Assembly: GCF_000212735.1 (NCBI RefSeq)
Contig: NC_015510.1
Span: 3,746,315 to 3,810,314 of the forward strand
Direction of reading: 5' to 3'
Origin: Haliscomenobacter hydrossis DSM 1100
GTDB lineage: Bacteria; Bacteroidota; Bacteroidia; Chitinophagales; Saprospiraceae
Length of the DNA: 64,000 nucleotides
Shown in pieces: positions 17,428-26,781 of the stretch. The translations under genes were made by a program, and so were the position numbers. Under the pieces are notes generated by a model that saw nothing but the letters and a program-made list of their open reading frames with translations, made no database searches and was not told where the DNA came from. Each line of letters begins with the position of its first letter. Within the stretch, counting starts at the first letter, position 1.

Positions 17428-18639
17428 TCACTCCACCACCTTTAACAAATCCCCCCGCCGCTTCAGCAAAAACTGAAAGGACTCGTTCATCTGTTGCTCC
17501 AGCCTTACCAGATCGGTCTTTTTTTGCCGATCGTATTGCGACATTTCCAATACCGCCGGGCGCTTAAAGTAGGGATAGAGATCCTGATAAATTTCACCGA
17601 ACATGCTCCGCAGTTTTTCTTCCGGGAAAAGCAAAAGCAAGGCCTTCATTTTTTGAAGGTAAAAAGTATAGAGCAGGGGGTTGTTGGCGATGCTGCGATC
17701 GAGGCTCACTTCGGAGGAAAACAAAAGTTTATCGCCCAGTGCCGCATTGCGACGCGGCCAATCTTCGTGGGGTGCAGTGGCAAACACATCATCAAAATCC
17801 CACGGGATGATGCCAAAACGAGTGGGTTCTACATCTGGCATGACATAAAACAGTAGCTCATCGGTATAATCCCCATTTTGAAACCAGTGGTTGAGCGCCA
17901 GCCAGGTACAATAAGCATCCAGATCGAGGTGAGTACGAAAAAAATCAAATTGAGCCTGACCTTCCAGGTTTTTGGAAGCTGCGATTAATTCCTCATACAC
18001 TTTATCGTAGCGGATCTTTTTCCCTGGCGTTTGGTCTTTGGCTGATTTGTAATCCGCAATGACAAAGTCGACCGCCGAACGCCGCAGTACATACGGTGCG
18101 CCCAAATCCTTAATGGCATAATCTTCTGGCCGTTGAATCAAACCATACAGCCCTTCGGATTGCCCATTGATTTTGAGTTCGGTATACGCACGGTACAATT
18201 TGAAGACTCCTGCTTCTTCCAAACAATCAAAAGCCAGACGATTGCCATAGTAACCCCGATCCATGGTCAGGCTTAGCAGGTGGAAATCATTTAAGGGTTT
18301 GTTCCCGTAATTTGTTGCAAAATTGAAGTCATCGTCCAGTTCCACCCGATAACTTTTACGCCGAAACTTGAGCGAGGTTTTCCCCCTCAACTTCATCGTC
18401 TCGGCGGTCAGCGGCTGTTTGTCAAAAGACATTTTTTTGGGGATGGTCCCCAGTTTGAGCCCACGTGAAGTTCTAAAGGCTTTTAAATCTTTGGCGTTGA
18501 TGTTGACCTCGAGTTCGTGGTAAGTTTCCTTGTCCGGAGGTAGAAGTCTTAAACTTGCCGGAGTGGTGACCTGAGCACAAAGCAAGGCTGGGGACAACAA
18601 AGCGACCCCAATGAGAGCGGGCAAAAACTGTTTTTTCAT
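17428..18639 (-). CDS. CotH kinase-like family protein, secreted
   Basis: 403 residues with a signal peptide (about residues 1-22, ending LLCAQ). The CotH signature is visible: MKLRGKTSLKFRRKSYRVELDD early (K-x-RG-x-S and KSY parts), WLALNHWFQNGDYTDELLF and the metal-binding IIPWDFDDVF. CotH proteins are atypical kinases that phosphorylate secreted proteins; in Bacteroidota their targets are unknown. Gene stands alone on the minus strand, followed upstream by the large sensor gene in the same direction after 88 bases. Confidence 0.85.
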   Translation of the reverse strand: MKKQFLPALIGVALLSPALLCAQVTTPASLRLLPPDKETYHELEVNINAKDLKAFRTSRGLKLGTIPKKMSFDKQPLTAETMKLRGKTSLKFRRKSYRVELDDDFNFATNYGNKPLNDFHLLSLTMDRGYYGNRLAFDCLEEAGVFKLYRAYTELKINGQSEGLYGLIQRPEDYAIKDLGAPYVLRRSAVDFVIADYKSAKDQTPGKKIRYDKVYEELIAASKNLEGQAQFDFFRTHLDLDAYCTWLALNHWFQNGDYTDELLFYVMPDVEPTRFGIIPWDFDDVFATAPHEDWPRRNAALGDKLLFSSEVSLDRSIANNPLLYTFYLQKMKALLLLFPEEKLRSMFGEIYQDLYPYFKRPAVLEMSQYDRQKKTDLVRLEQQMNESFQFLLKRRGDLLKVVE

Positions 18640-18727
18640 ACCATATATTTATTCAATTTGAAGTAATTTGATTATCAATCATTAGATAATAATGAATCAA
18701 CTGCTTGATCATCAAATCGCCTCAAGT

Positions 18728-21700
18728 CTATTTGAACTCCATCTTCTCTACCCCTGTCCAATCGTTGGGTACTCCAGTCTCGGCCAGGTTTTGGGCTTTG
18801 GTCAGCAGGATTTTGGCGGCAATGTCGCGTGGATTGCGGCGCAAAACCTTCTCTTTAAATACTTCGGCTGCACCTGCGAAATCGCGTTCAAAATACAGGT
18901 TTACCCCTTTGGCAAAATCTTCTAAAGTCGCCTGTTTGTACCACAACATTTCGGGTTCATCGCCGTCGATGCATTCGTAAATGCCCAACTCATGCTGTTT
19001 CCCTTTGACCAGTACTTTGCCCAAAAAGCGCAGATTAAACGCGCTTTTATCGGCGATCCCTTTGAGGGAATCTTCGCTGATGAGGATATTCGCGCCGTAA
19101 AACTTGGTTAGGCTTTCAATGCGCGAAGCCGTGTTTACGGTATCCGAAATGGTGGCGGCATCCATCCGCTTGTCATCACCGATGATGCCCATGATGAGCG
19201 GCCCGGTGTGCATGCCCATTCCCGTTCGGATCAGCGAACGGCCCTTGGTGAGGCGGGTCAGGTTGTAAGCCCGAATGTTTTTTTGCATCAAAATACTGGC
19301 CTTAAGCGCATCTTCGGGTTTTTGGATAAAAATGGCCATGATGCCATCACCGAGGTATTGATTGATGAAGCCATGGTTCGTCTGTACAATAGGGCCTAAC
19401 CGCCCATGGAAGGCATTGACAAAGCGGAAGTTTTCCTCGGGCGTCATTTTTTCCGAAAGGCTGGTGAAGTCGCGAATGTCAGAAAACAATACCGTTACTT
19501 CTTTTTCGATTTGATCCCCCAATTGAACATCGGTGATGCTTTCCCGCCCCAATGCCCGGATGAATTCCACGGGCACAAAACGCCCAGTGGCGGCGTGAAT
19601 TTGGTGCAAATTGAGGTGAGTTTTGACGCGGGCTAAAAACTCATCTTTGGTAAACGGTTTGGTGATGTAATCGTTTGCTCCGGTATTGAGGCCATGTACC
19701 AGATCTTGCACCTGATTTTTTGCCGTAATCATGATCACTGGCAATTCTGATGGCAAGAATTTTTTGCGGATCTGTTCACAAACTTCGTAACCACTCATGC
19801 GCGGCATCATCACATCCAGCAATACCAGATCGAAATGTTTGCCATTGCTCAAGGCTTTCAGGGCATCTTCACCATTCAGGGCGGAGGTGATGTCGTATTT
19901 CAGGGCGCTCAGGTGGCTTTTGAGCACTTGTTGGTTGATGGGTTCATCGTCTACGACCAGGATGTGCACCGGGGCATCACTTTGGAGTAGCTCCAATCCT
20001 TTCGTACCGTTTTGTACCACTACCGGGACTTCTTTTTTTCCAATGAGCGTTGAAACCGTTTCTTCTTGTGCTTTTTGTACTTCACTCAGCAAATTGCGCA
20101 GGGTTCCTTTGCTCTCTTTGTTTTTGGATACCTCTACTTTTTGCACGGGAAGTTCACCCTCACTGATAGATTTTTGGAGGCTAAAGAAAAACTTGGATCC
20201 CTGATCAATTTCGGATTCCAGCCACATGGTTCCACCATGCAATTCTACCAGTCTTTTTGAGATGGATAGCCCTAAACCAGTACCCGAGAATGCCCGGGTG
20301 GTCGAAGCGTCACCTTGGGTGAACTCCTGAAAAATAGCATCGCGTTTATCTGGCGGAATCCCCGGGCCAGTGTCCTCTACGCATACCACCAAATCATTGT
20401 CCCGTTCGAGGGCATCGATCTTGATGTAGCCTGATTCGGTGAATTTCACGGCATTGCCCAATAAGTTGTACAGAATTTGCTGCAAGCGATTTTCATCAGC
20501 TGATGCGGCAGGGAAATCTACCGATACACTGTTGAGCAGTTCGATGGATTTTCCAGCTACCAACGGTGAAATATTTTTGAGCACCACATCGGCCATGCTG
20601 TGCAAACTAATCGGACGCAAGTCCAATTCAATATCGGCATTTTTTAGTTTGGAGAAGTCGAGAATGTCGTTGACCAAACTATTCAAACGTTTGCCTGAAG
20701 AGACCACCATCGTGAGGTTGGCCTTGCGTTCGGGGTCGAGCTCGTCTTCGAGTAGTGCCTCCGACAAGCCAATGATGCCTTGCAGTGGCGTACGCAATTC
20801 GTGCGAGGTATTGGCCAAAAACTGATCTTTGAGTTTGTCTACTTGCTGGAGCCGCTCGTTCATGCGGCGTTCTTTTTCCAATTGCTCCCGTTCTTGCTGT
20901 AGTTCACGCTCGCGCTGCTGCAAGTTTTGTCGTTGAGTGGTCATGCGCCAGCGGTAAAACATTCCGGCAAAACCCGCAATGAGGAGCAAAAACAGGAGAA
21001 TAGCCCAAACTGTACGCCACCAGGGTGGGGTGATGATTACTTTTAGGGTGCGGGGTTGTGGCGTCCACACCCCTTGGGCATTTGCCGCTCTGATTTTAAA
21101 CGTGTAATGGCCCGAGGGAACATTCACGTATTGAGCGGCTTGTTCTCCTTTTACCTCACGCCAATCAGGGTCATAACCTTCGAGTAAAAACTGCACCCGG
21201 TTGTGGATAGGATCGTCATAATGAAAAGTAGAAAAACCAATGCTGAATACATTTGAGCGGTAATTGAGCTTCAAACGCTCCATTTGGGCCAGTGGCTGGG
21301 GAAGAATACCCTCGGTTCCTGGTGCGATAACCTCTCCACCTACACTTAATTCCGTAAATGCCAGTTCGGGAGGGGTCCCGCTTTTGCGCATTTGCACCGG
21401 ATCAAAAATATAAAATCCGTTGTTGGTACCGATACCCAATTTGCCATGACTAAGTTTGGCCAGCTGGTAAAGATTGCTTGCAGTGAGCCCATTGTTGCGG
21501 CTGAAAAAAGAAAATGAGCGCAAATTGGGGTCATACTGAATCAATTCACTGGAGGTAGCCATCCAGATATGTCCTTCAGCATCTTCTTCCAAGTGATTGA
21601 CCCGGCCTAAGGTGGCACCCATTGCCCCGGTAGGTTTGATGACTTCAAATTGTGCCGTTTTTGCATCAAATTTAAATATACCCACTTCGCGGATAGCCAA

Positions 21701-23539
21701 CCAAAACTTTCCTTGCCGATCGAGGAGGAGATCGCTGAGCATGTTGCGCGGGATGTTGTCGGGCCAATAGGAATTGATGTTTTGAGTCTTGGGATCAAAG
21801 CTAAAAAAAGCACCTCCTTCATTGATTTCCAATGCTCTTTGGGTGAAGTTCAGGCCAGCTGCCATCCAGATTTTCCCGGCTTTGTCTTCAATGGGAGAAG
21901 TGGAGAAAGTTCCTCTGGACAATTTCAACGAATCTTCCAACAGCATCCGTTGTACCTGTTTGGACAGGGGGAAAGTTGGTAAATCGAAAAAAATGAGGGA
22001 ATCATTTTTAGGAAGATACCGCGCCAGGCCCTGGAAGCCGGTAGTGATCCAGGTTGAGCCATCTTTGGCCTGGAGCATGCCACTGGGGAAGCGGATTTTG
22101 GTGCGATTCTTGCTCGCCAATTCGTTGAGGAACCGTCCCTCAGCAGAATATTTCAACAAGGCATTCCTCGCTAAAACCCAAACCTGGCCAGAGCGTTCTT
22201 TGAAGAGTCGCCGAACCTCCCGGTTGCGCAATCTTCGGGTTTCATTTTCCGGAGGCCAGGGCTTGTATTCTTTTTTGTTGAGTAAATAGGTAAAAAACCC
22301 TTGCCCAGTCGCCGCTAAAACTTCATCTGGTCGGTTTTCCAGCAACTGAAAAACGTAATTGATTTTGACATCGGAATTTTGACTGAAGGTAAAACTCTGC
22401 AGCCTTTCGGTATTTGCCCGAATTTTAAATACAACTTTCCCTTGTCCGCCAGTAGAAACGAAAATGGTACCATCGCGGGTTTCGCAAATGCGAAAGCAGT
22501 ATTTATTGGGCAATTGTTGGTTGGTCACCGTGGCTTGTTGAAAAGCCACAATGCGCTTTGTAGCCGGATCGTACAAATTCAGCCCGCCGCCAAAGGAGCC
22601 TATCCATAGTTTTTTGTGCTGGTCTTCATGGATGAAACTGATCTGAGTAAATAATCTGTCGGCTTGATCACCAGGTTTTTTACCAGGCCAATTGATTGGA
22701 TCGATAGCTTGCCGGGTAAATTTATTACTGGTTCGATCAAAGGAATACAAACCATTGCCAAAAGTACCTACCCATATTTGCCCTTTTGAATCTTCTTCCA
22801 AGGCCCAAACGGAATTTCTCCGGTCGGTTTCGTCCCCAATCGAAAAGCGGGTAAAGGTACTGTTACCGGGATTGTACCGGTTTAATCCCACATTTTCCTC
22901 AACGGGTTCAGGTTCTCCAGTATGATTTCCTGTACCCACCCACAAAATGCCATTGTGATCGATGAGTAGTGATTTGATACTGTTGGCATTGATGCTTTTG
23001 GGGTTCTTGGGGTCATGTAAAAAGCGGGTAAAACGTTTGGTGATGGGGTCAAGTCGATTGAGCCCATCCTCGGTACCCACCCAAAGATTGCCTACATTGT
23101 CTTGCACCATACAGGTAACCTGATCATTGCTGAGGCTGGTAGTCCGGTTGGATTCGTGGACAAAGCGGGTAAAAGTTTCAGTTTTGCGGTCAAAAAGATT
23201 GAGCCCTCCGTTATACGAGCCCACCCAGAGGTTGTTGTTCTTGTCTACCAAACACCATTCGACATAAGAATTGGAAAGTGACTTGGGGTTTTGAGGGTCG
23301 TGGTGCCAGCTTTTGAATTGAAATCCATCATATCGATGAAGACCGTCCCTCGAAGCAAACCAAAGATATCCCTCCTGATCCTGCACCATGTTGTTGACAC
23401 TATTGCCCGCAATATCGCCTGGAAGTTCAATGGGTTCAATGCGATAACTTGGAATAGCTTGACCATACAACCCCGATGCGCATAAGCAAAGCAGGCAAAT
23501 AAACAACAAATACAAGGTATGACAATAACGATTCTGCAT
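18728..23539 (-). CDS. Hybrid sensor: propeller, histidine kinase, receiver and nucleotide cyclase
   Basis: 1603 residues. Signal peptide 1-26; periplasmic two-component propeller repeats about 40-740 (recurring LWVGT and GLNRYD units); Y_Y_Y domain about 765-830; one membrane span near 845-865; charged coiled coil to 905; HisKA with the phospho-His in SHELRTPLQG near 913; HATPase with NLLGNAVKF near 1026 and GTGLGLSISKRL; receiver with the phospho-Asp in LVLLDVMMPRMSG near 1241; class III cyclase from about 1345 (FSDIRDFTSLSE, GDGIMAIF, DTVNTASRIE) to 1520; short helical tail. It should sense a periplasmic signal and convert it to phosphotransfer and a cyclic nucleotide. A TATATTTG -7 element lies at 23573-23580. 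No partner regulator is adjacent. Confidence 0.92.
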   Translation of the reverse strand: MQNRYCHTLYLLFICLLCLCASGLYGQAIPSYRIEPIELPGDIAGNSVNNMVQDQEGYLWFASRDGLHRYDGFQFKSWHHDPQNPKSLSNSYVEWCLVDKNNNLWVGSYNGGLNLFDRKTETFTRFVHESNRTTSLSNDQVTCMVQDNVGNLWVGTEDGLNRLDPITKRFTRFLHDPKNPKSINANSIKSLLIDHNGILWVGTGNHTGEPEPVEENVGLNRYNPGNSTFTRFSIGDETDRRNSVWALEEDSKGQIWVGTFGNGLYSFDRTSNKFTRQAIDPINWPGKKPGDQADRLFTQISFIHEDQHKKLWIGSFGGGLNLYDPATKRIVAFQQATVTNQQLPNKYCFRICETRDGTIFVSTGGQGKVVFKIRANTERLQSFTFSQNSDVKINYVFQLLENRPDEVLAATGQGFFTYLLNKKEYKPWPPENETRRLRNREVRRLFKERSGQVWVLARNALLKYSAEGRFLNELASKNRTKIRFPSGMLQAKDGSTWITTGFQGLARYLPKNDSLIFFDLPTFPLSKQVQRMLLEDSLKLSRGTFSTSPIEDKAGKIWMAAGLNFTQRALEINEGGAFFSFDPKTQNINSYWPDNIPRNMLSDLLLDRQGKFWLAIREVGIFKFDAKTAQFEVIKPTGAMGATLGRVNHLEEDAEGHIWMATSSELIQYDPNLRSFSFFSRNNGLTASNLYQLAKLSHGKLGIGTNNGFYIFDPVQMRKSGTPPELAFTELSVGGEVIAPGTEGILPQPLAQMERLKLNYRSNVFSIGFSTFHYDDPIHNRVQFLLEGYDPDWREVKGEQAAQYVNVPSGHYTFKIRAANAQGVWTPQPRTLKVIITPPWWRTVWAILLFLLLIAGFAGMFYRWRMTTQRQNLQQRERELQQEREQLEKERRMNERLQQVDKLKDQFLANTSHELRTPLQGIIGLSEALLEDELDPERKANLTMVVSSGKRLNSLVNDILDFSKLKNADIELDLRPISLHSMADVVLKNISPLVAGKSIELLNSVSVDFPAASADENRLQQILYNLLGNAVKFTESGYIKIDALERDNDLVVCVEDTGPGIPPDKRDAIFQEFTQGDASTTRAFSGTGLGLSISKRLVELHGGTMWLESEIDQGSKFFFSLQKSISEGELPVQKVEVSKNKESKGTLRNLLSEVQKAQEETVSTLIGKKEVPVVVQNGTKGLELLQSDAPVHILVVDDEPINQQVLKSHLSALKYDITSALNGEDALKALSNGKHFDLVLLDVMMPRMSGYEVCEQIRKKFLPSELPVIMITAKNQVQDLVHGLNTGANDYITKPFTKDEFLARVKTHLNLHQIHAATGRFVPVEFIRALGRESITDVQLGDQIEKEVTVLFSDIRDFTSLSEKMTPEENFRFVNAFHGRLGPIVQTNHGFINQYLGDGIMAIFIQKPEDALKASILMQKNIRAYNLTRLTKGRSLIRTGMGMHTGPLIMGIIGDDKRMDAATISDTVNTASRIESLTKFYGANILISEDSLKGIADKSAFNLRFLGKVLVKGKQHELGIYECIDGDEPEMLWYKQATLEDFAKGVNLYFERDFAGAAEVFKEKVLRRNPRDIAAKILLTKAQNLAETGVPNDWTGVEKMEFK

Positions 23540-23572
23540 ATTCCTGGCTTATCGATAAAGAAGTCTAACAAA

Positions 23573-23580
23573 CAAATATA
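23573..23580 (-). promoter_or_regulatory. TAnnTTTG -7 element for the hybrid sensor gene
   Basis: On the minus strand this reads TATATTTG, 34 bases before the ATG at 23539. It lies only 13 bases from the start of the divergent LRR gene, so the two promoters overlap. Confidence 0.45.
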
Positions 23581-23592
23581 CCCATTTTAGGA

Positions 23593-25425
23593 ATGAGCGC
23601 TCGGAATAATGTTATTTTTGACGCGTTCTTAACCAGCCCCGAAAGCGGAAAAATAATGCGCTGTTACAATCTGGCTACTGCCCGTCAAAACCGCTCACGC
23701 GTAACCGTGCTGATGCTGGATCGACAGGGTTTAGCACAAATACCACCAGAAGTATGGGAAATGCCTGGATTGGAAACCCTGGATTTAAGGGGCAACGCAA
23801 TTCATGCGTTGCCGGATAATTTCCATGAGTTAACATCCCTCAAAGTCCTCCTTTTAGGCGACAATCAATTGAAGAACCTTCCTCAACAGATGCCGGATCT
23901 GGTACAAATTGACCTTAGTAATAACCGTTTCTCCGAACTACAGGTTGCACCAGGTCAATTAAAGCACTTACAAAAACTCAACATTGGTTCAAATCGATTA
24001 AAAAACCTGCCGGATTTGCCTTTCCCGGTACTTAAAGAACTCATCCTGGAGGGAAATTTATTGACTCGTTTTTACCTGACGCAAGCCCATTATCCCAAAA
24101 TTGAAAAACTCAATTTGGCTAAAAACCGCTTGTCGGAATTCGACATTCAGGGAAGCTTCCCCCACCTGCATACCCTCGATTTATCCCGAAACAAATTAAA
24201 ACGTTTGTCGGATCATTTTGCGGACATTCCTTTTTTGCGGGCGCTTCATTTGAGCAACAACCAAATTAGCACATTGCCCCATAGTTTGGCTCAATGTGTT
24301 TGGCTCAAAGAACTCAACCTGGCCAAAAACGGGTGTTCGGAACTCCCCCCGTACTTCGCTACACTTGAGCGCTTAGAAGAAATAAATCTTGAACACAATG
24401 CTTTTGCGCAATGGCCTCATTTACCAGCAAAATTGCGCAAGTTCAAGGTGGCGCGCAACCATTTGACTACTGTGCCCGAATCATTTTTTTTTCAAAATAA
24501 AACCCTGCGCAGCCTCGATCTTTCCAACAATCCCCTGGAGCGCTTGCCTGGATTGTCTGCTTGTGCGGGTTTGGAAAATTTGACCTTACCCAAAGTATGT
24601 CCTCCTGAGATTGTAGCTGAAGTGTTGAAGCTTCCTCGGCCAGCAATACTGCATGGAATGACTGGGTCTCCGTTGTGGAAAAAATTGTTGCCTTTTGCCA
24701 AAGCTTGTGCCCGCAAAAAAATACCTGAATCAGAACGCCTTTTGTTGTGGGAGGCTCTTGAGGAGAAAACAAACTTGTCCAGTTTGGCTCTACCGTTGCT
24801 GCTAAAGGGTATTGGTTTAGGGATTCCGGCCTTGCAACAAGATTTGCGCCAGCATTTGCTAAAAAGGCGTTCGCCGGATTTTGCTATAAAAAACATCAGT
24901 ACCGGGTCTGCTTTGGCATTGATTGGTCGGATGGCTCAGTCCAGACAGGACTTAAAGTATAGATTGGAACAAAAGGGATTCAACTTGTGCTCAGCAGCGC
25001 AAGCACTTTTTTGGGTACTGGTCAACCCTCCCTTTCCCAATAAACTACCGGAGAATTCGGGCATCACCTGGCTCGACGAAACCGAACTCGAACAATTGCT
25101 CGGACCCGAAGTGCCTGTTTTTGATGCACAAGAGCAAAAAAATCTTCAGCAATTGTTACTCCATGCCGACCCCATCAACGTGAGGCTTGCGGCGCAGTTG
25201 CTCAGCCACAATGGGGTTCCTCCCGACATGTTGCCCCATCTTTATCTGGCCTGGCGCTGGGCAAAGGAAGAAAAATTACGCCGCGAGTTGCGGGCACTTT
25301 TGAGTCGCTATTGGCCTTCTGCACACCGAAATCTCTTGCGTGCCCGGGTGCAGCTCACGCGGGATACGCCTTGGGAAGAAGTAGAAAAACAATTGGCAGC
25401 AATTCTAGCCCCCTTGAAAATTTGA
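23593..25425 (+). CDS. Leucine-rich-repeat protein
   Basis: 610 residues, no signal peptide. Residues about 30-340 carry around a dozen LRRs of the 23-residue bacterial type (units such as LETLDLRGNAIHALP, LRALHLSNNQISTLP, LEEINLEHNAFAQWP). The remaining 250 residues are alpha-helical and look like HEAT-type or tetratricopeptide-like packing, with no recognised domain. LRR proteins mediate protein binding; here the location is presumably cytoplasmic. Divergent from the hybrid sensor gene with 53 bases between starts, so they may share control. The J-domain-like gene follows on the same strand. Confidence 0.85.
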   Translation: MSARNNVIFDAFLTSPESGKIMRCYNLATARQNRSRVTVLMLDRQGLAQIPPEVWEMPGLETLDLRGNAIHALPDNFHELTSLKVLLLGDNQLKNLPQQMPDLVQIDLSNNRFSELQVAPGQLKHLQKLNIGSNRLKNLPDLPFPVLKELILEGNLLTRFYLTQAHYPKIEKLNLAKNRLSEFDIQGSFPHLHTLDLSRNKLKRLSDHFADIPFLRALHLSNNQISTLPHSLAQCVWLKELNLAKNGCSELPPYFATLERLEEINLEHNAFAQWPHLPAKLRKFKVARNHLTTVPESFFFQNKTLRSLDLSNNPLERLPGLSACAGLENLTLPKVCPPEIVAEVLKLPRPAILHGMTGSPLWKKLLPFAKACARKKIPESERLLLWEALEEKTNLSSLALPLLLKGIGLGIPALQQDLRQHLLKRRSPDFAIKNISTGSALALIGRMAQSRQDLKYRLEQKGFNLCSAAQALFWVLVNPPFPNKLPENSGITWLDETELEQLLGPEVPVFDAQEQKNLQQLLLHADPINVRLAAQLLSHNGVPPDMLPHLYLAWRWAKEEKLRRELRALLSRYWPSAHRNLLRARVQLTRDTPWEEVEKQLAAILAPLKI

Positions 25426-25480
25426 GCGATAACCTTACTTTTAGCTTTTCACTTTTAGCTTTTCACTTTATCTTGGTTTT

Positions 25481-26671
25481 ATGAAAAAGCCCATTAGCAT
25501 CAAAGTCGCCAAAAACGACAATAGCCCAAAGGCAAAACGCCAAAAGCAGTTCAATACCTTGGTCAATAAGATCAACAAGCTCAAGCAGCAATTGGAGGAC
25601 TTAAAAGACCAGATGAGCACGGGCATGGTCTTTTACCGCCAGGAAATCAAGCCCTTGCATGAAAAGCAACAAGACTTAATGGCGGAGGAAGTACGGGCAC
25701 TCCATCGGGCGTATCCACATAAAATATTTGGCAAAAAAGACCGGGAGAAAATCGCCGATCTGATCCTATCGCGTTGTCAAAATCTTTTCCAGATTCCTGA
25801 CCGAGATTTTGTTGACCTGACCGAAATTTACAACCACTATGCCGATCATACCCGCGACGAACTGGAAGTAGAAATGCGGCAGGAAAACACGGCCATGGCC
25901 GAAGATGTGTTTCGTTCCTTTGGCCTTGATGTTGAATTAGATGAGGAGGATGACCTCGAACAAATGATGGAGAAAGCGCAAGCCGCCGCTGAGCGCAAAC
26001 GCCTGGAAGAAGAACAACGCGCTGAATTTGACGCCAATCGCCCTAAAACGGAAAAACAAAAACTGAAAGAAGAACGGGAACGCCAACGGGAAAAAGACGT
26101 CCAAAAGGTCAGCAAAAACATTTACAATGATTTGGTGCGTCTGCTCCATCCCGATCTGGAAAATGATGAAGACAAAAAAGTAGCAAAAACGGAAATCATC
26201 CAGAAGGTCAATGAAGCCTATGAGCGGAATGACTTGTTCGAATTGCTTATTCTACAGGCCGAATACCTAAAAAAGGAAGGGGATGCGCTGGCCATGATGC
26301 CCGAAAAAGAATTCAAATATTACATTCAGGTACTCAAAGAGCAAGAACAAGAGCTCCTGTTTGCCTTAGATTCTGCCGGAATGATGCCGGGCTTTGAGGG
26401 CTATGTGGCCCAGCACCTCTGCCATCCCGACTCTAGTGTGATGCAAATGCTAAGAGTTCGAGCGGTACGTGAGGAAAAGGAATCCATCAAATCATGTCAA
26501 CACAACTTCAAACTGGCAAAGGATGTCCAAGTTTTGAAAGAGGCGCTGCGCCACTACGAAATTGAAGACGATGATACTTTTGATGGCGAAGATTTTGGGG
26601 CGATGTTGGGCGAATTGGGAAAGTTTTTTGAGGAGATGGAAAAGAAGGGGACTAAAAATAAGAGGCGATAG
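25481..26671 (+). CDS. Coiled-coil protein with a degenerate J domain
   Basis: 396 residues, strongly charged. An N-terminal coiled coil (NTLVNKINKLKQQLEDLKDQ) is followed by a helical region and a long Glu/Lys/Arg-rich helix (about 165-210). Around residues 205-260 a J-domain-like piece appears: IYNDLVRLLHPDLEND with the HPD tripeptide near 221 and NEAYERNDLFELL as the last helix. The J domain would stimulate a DnaK-type chaperone. The C-terminal 130 residues are unrecognised. A tandem CTTTTAGCTTTTCA repeat at about 25437-25467 precedes the gene. Probably co-transcribed with the LRR gene (55-base gap). Confidence 0.7.
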   Translation: MKKPISIKVAKNDNSPKAKRQKQFNTLVNKINKLKQQLEDLKDQMSTGMVFYRQEIKPLHEKQQDLMAEEVRALHRAYPHKIFGKKDREKIADLILSRCQNLFQIPDRDFVDLTEIYNHYADHTRDELEVEMRQENTAMAEDVFRSFGLDVELDEEDDLEQMMEKAQAAAERKRLEEEQRAEFDANRPKTEKQKLKEERERQREKDVQKVSKNIYNDLVRLLHPDLENDEDKKVAKTEIIQKVNEAYERNDLFELLILQAEYLKKEGDALAMMPEKEFKYYIQVLKEQEQELLFALDSAGMMPGFEGYVAQHLCHPDSSVMQMLRVRAVREEKESIKSCQHNFKLAKDVQVLKEALRHYEIEDDDTFDGEDFGAMLGELGKFFEEMEKKGTKNKRR

Positions 26672-26712
26672 AAAATAGTTGTTCAATAATTATTGCGTAG
26701 TCACGAAAAAAC

Positions 26713-26756
26713 GGAAGGCATCTTTATGCAATTCCACCCCGAATTGCATCCTTTCC
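26713..26756. repeat. Hairpin upstream of the DUF4139 gene
   Basis: ATGCAATTC (26726-26734) and GAATTGCAT (26741-26749) form a perfect stem with a CACCCC-type loop; outer GGAAGG/CCTTTCC extends it. It lies between two same-strand genes and may be the terminator of the first. Confidence 0.5.
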
Positions 26757-26781
26757 CTGTGCGATAAAAAAAAACATCACC

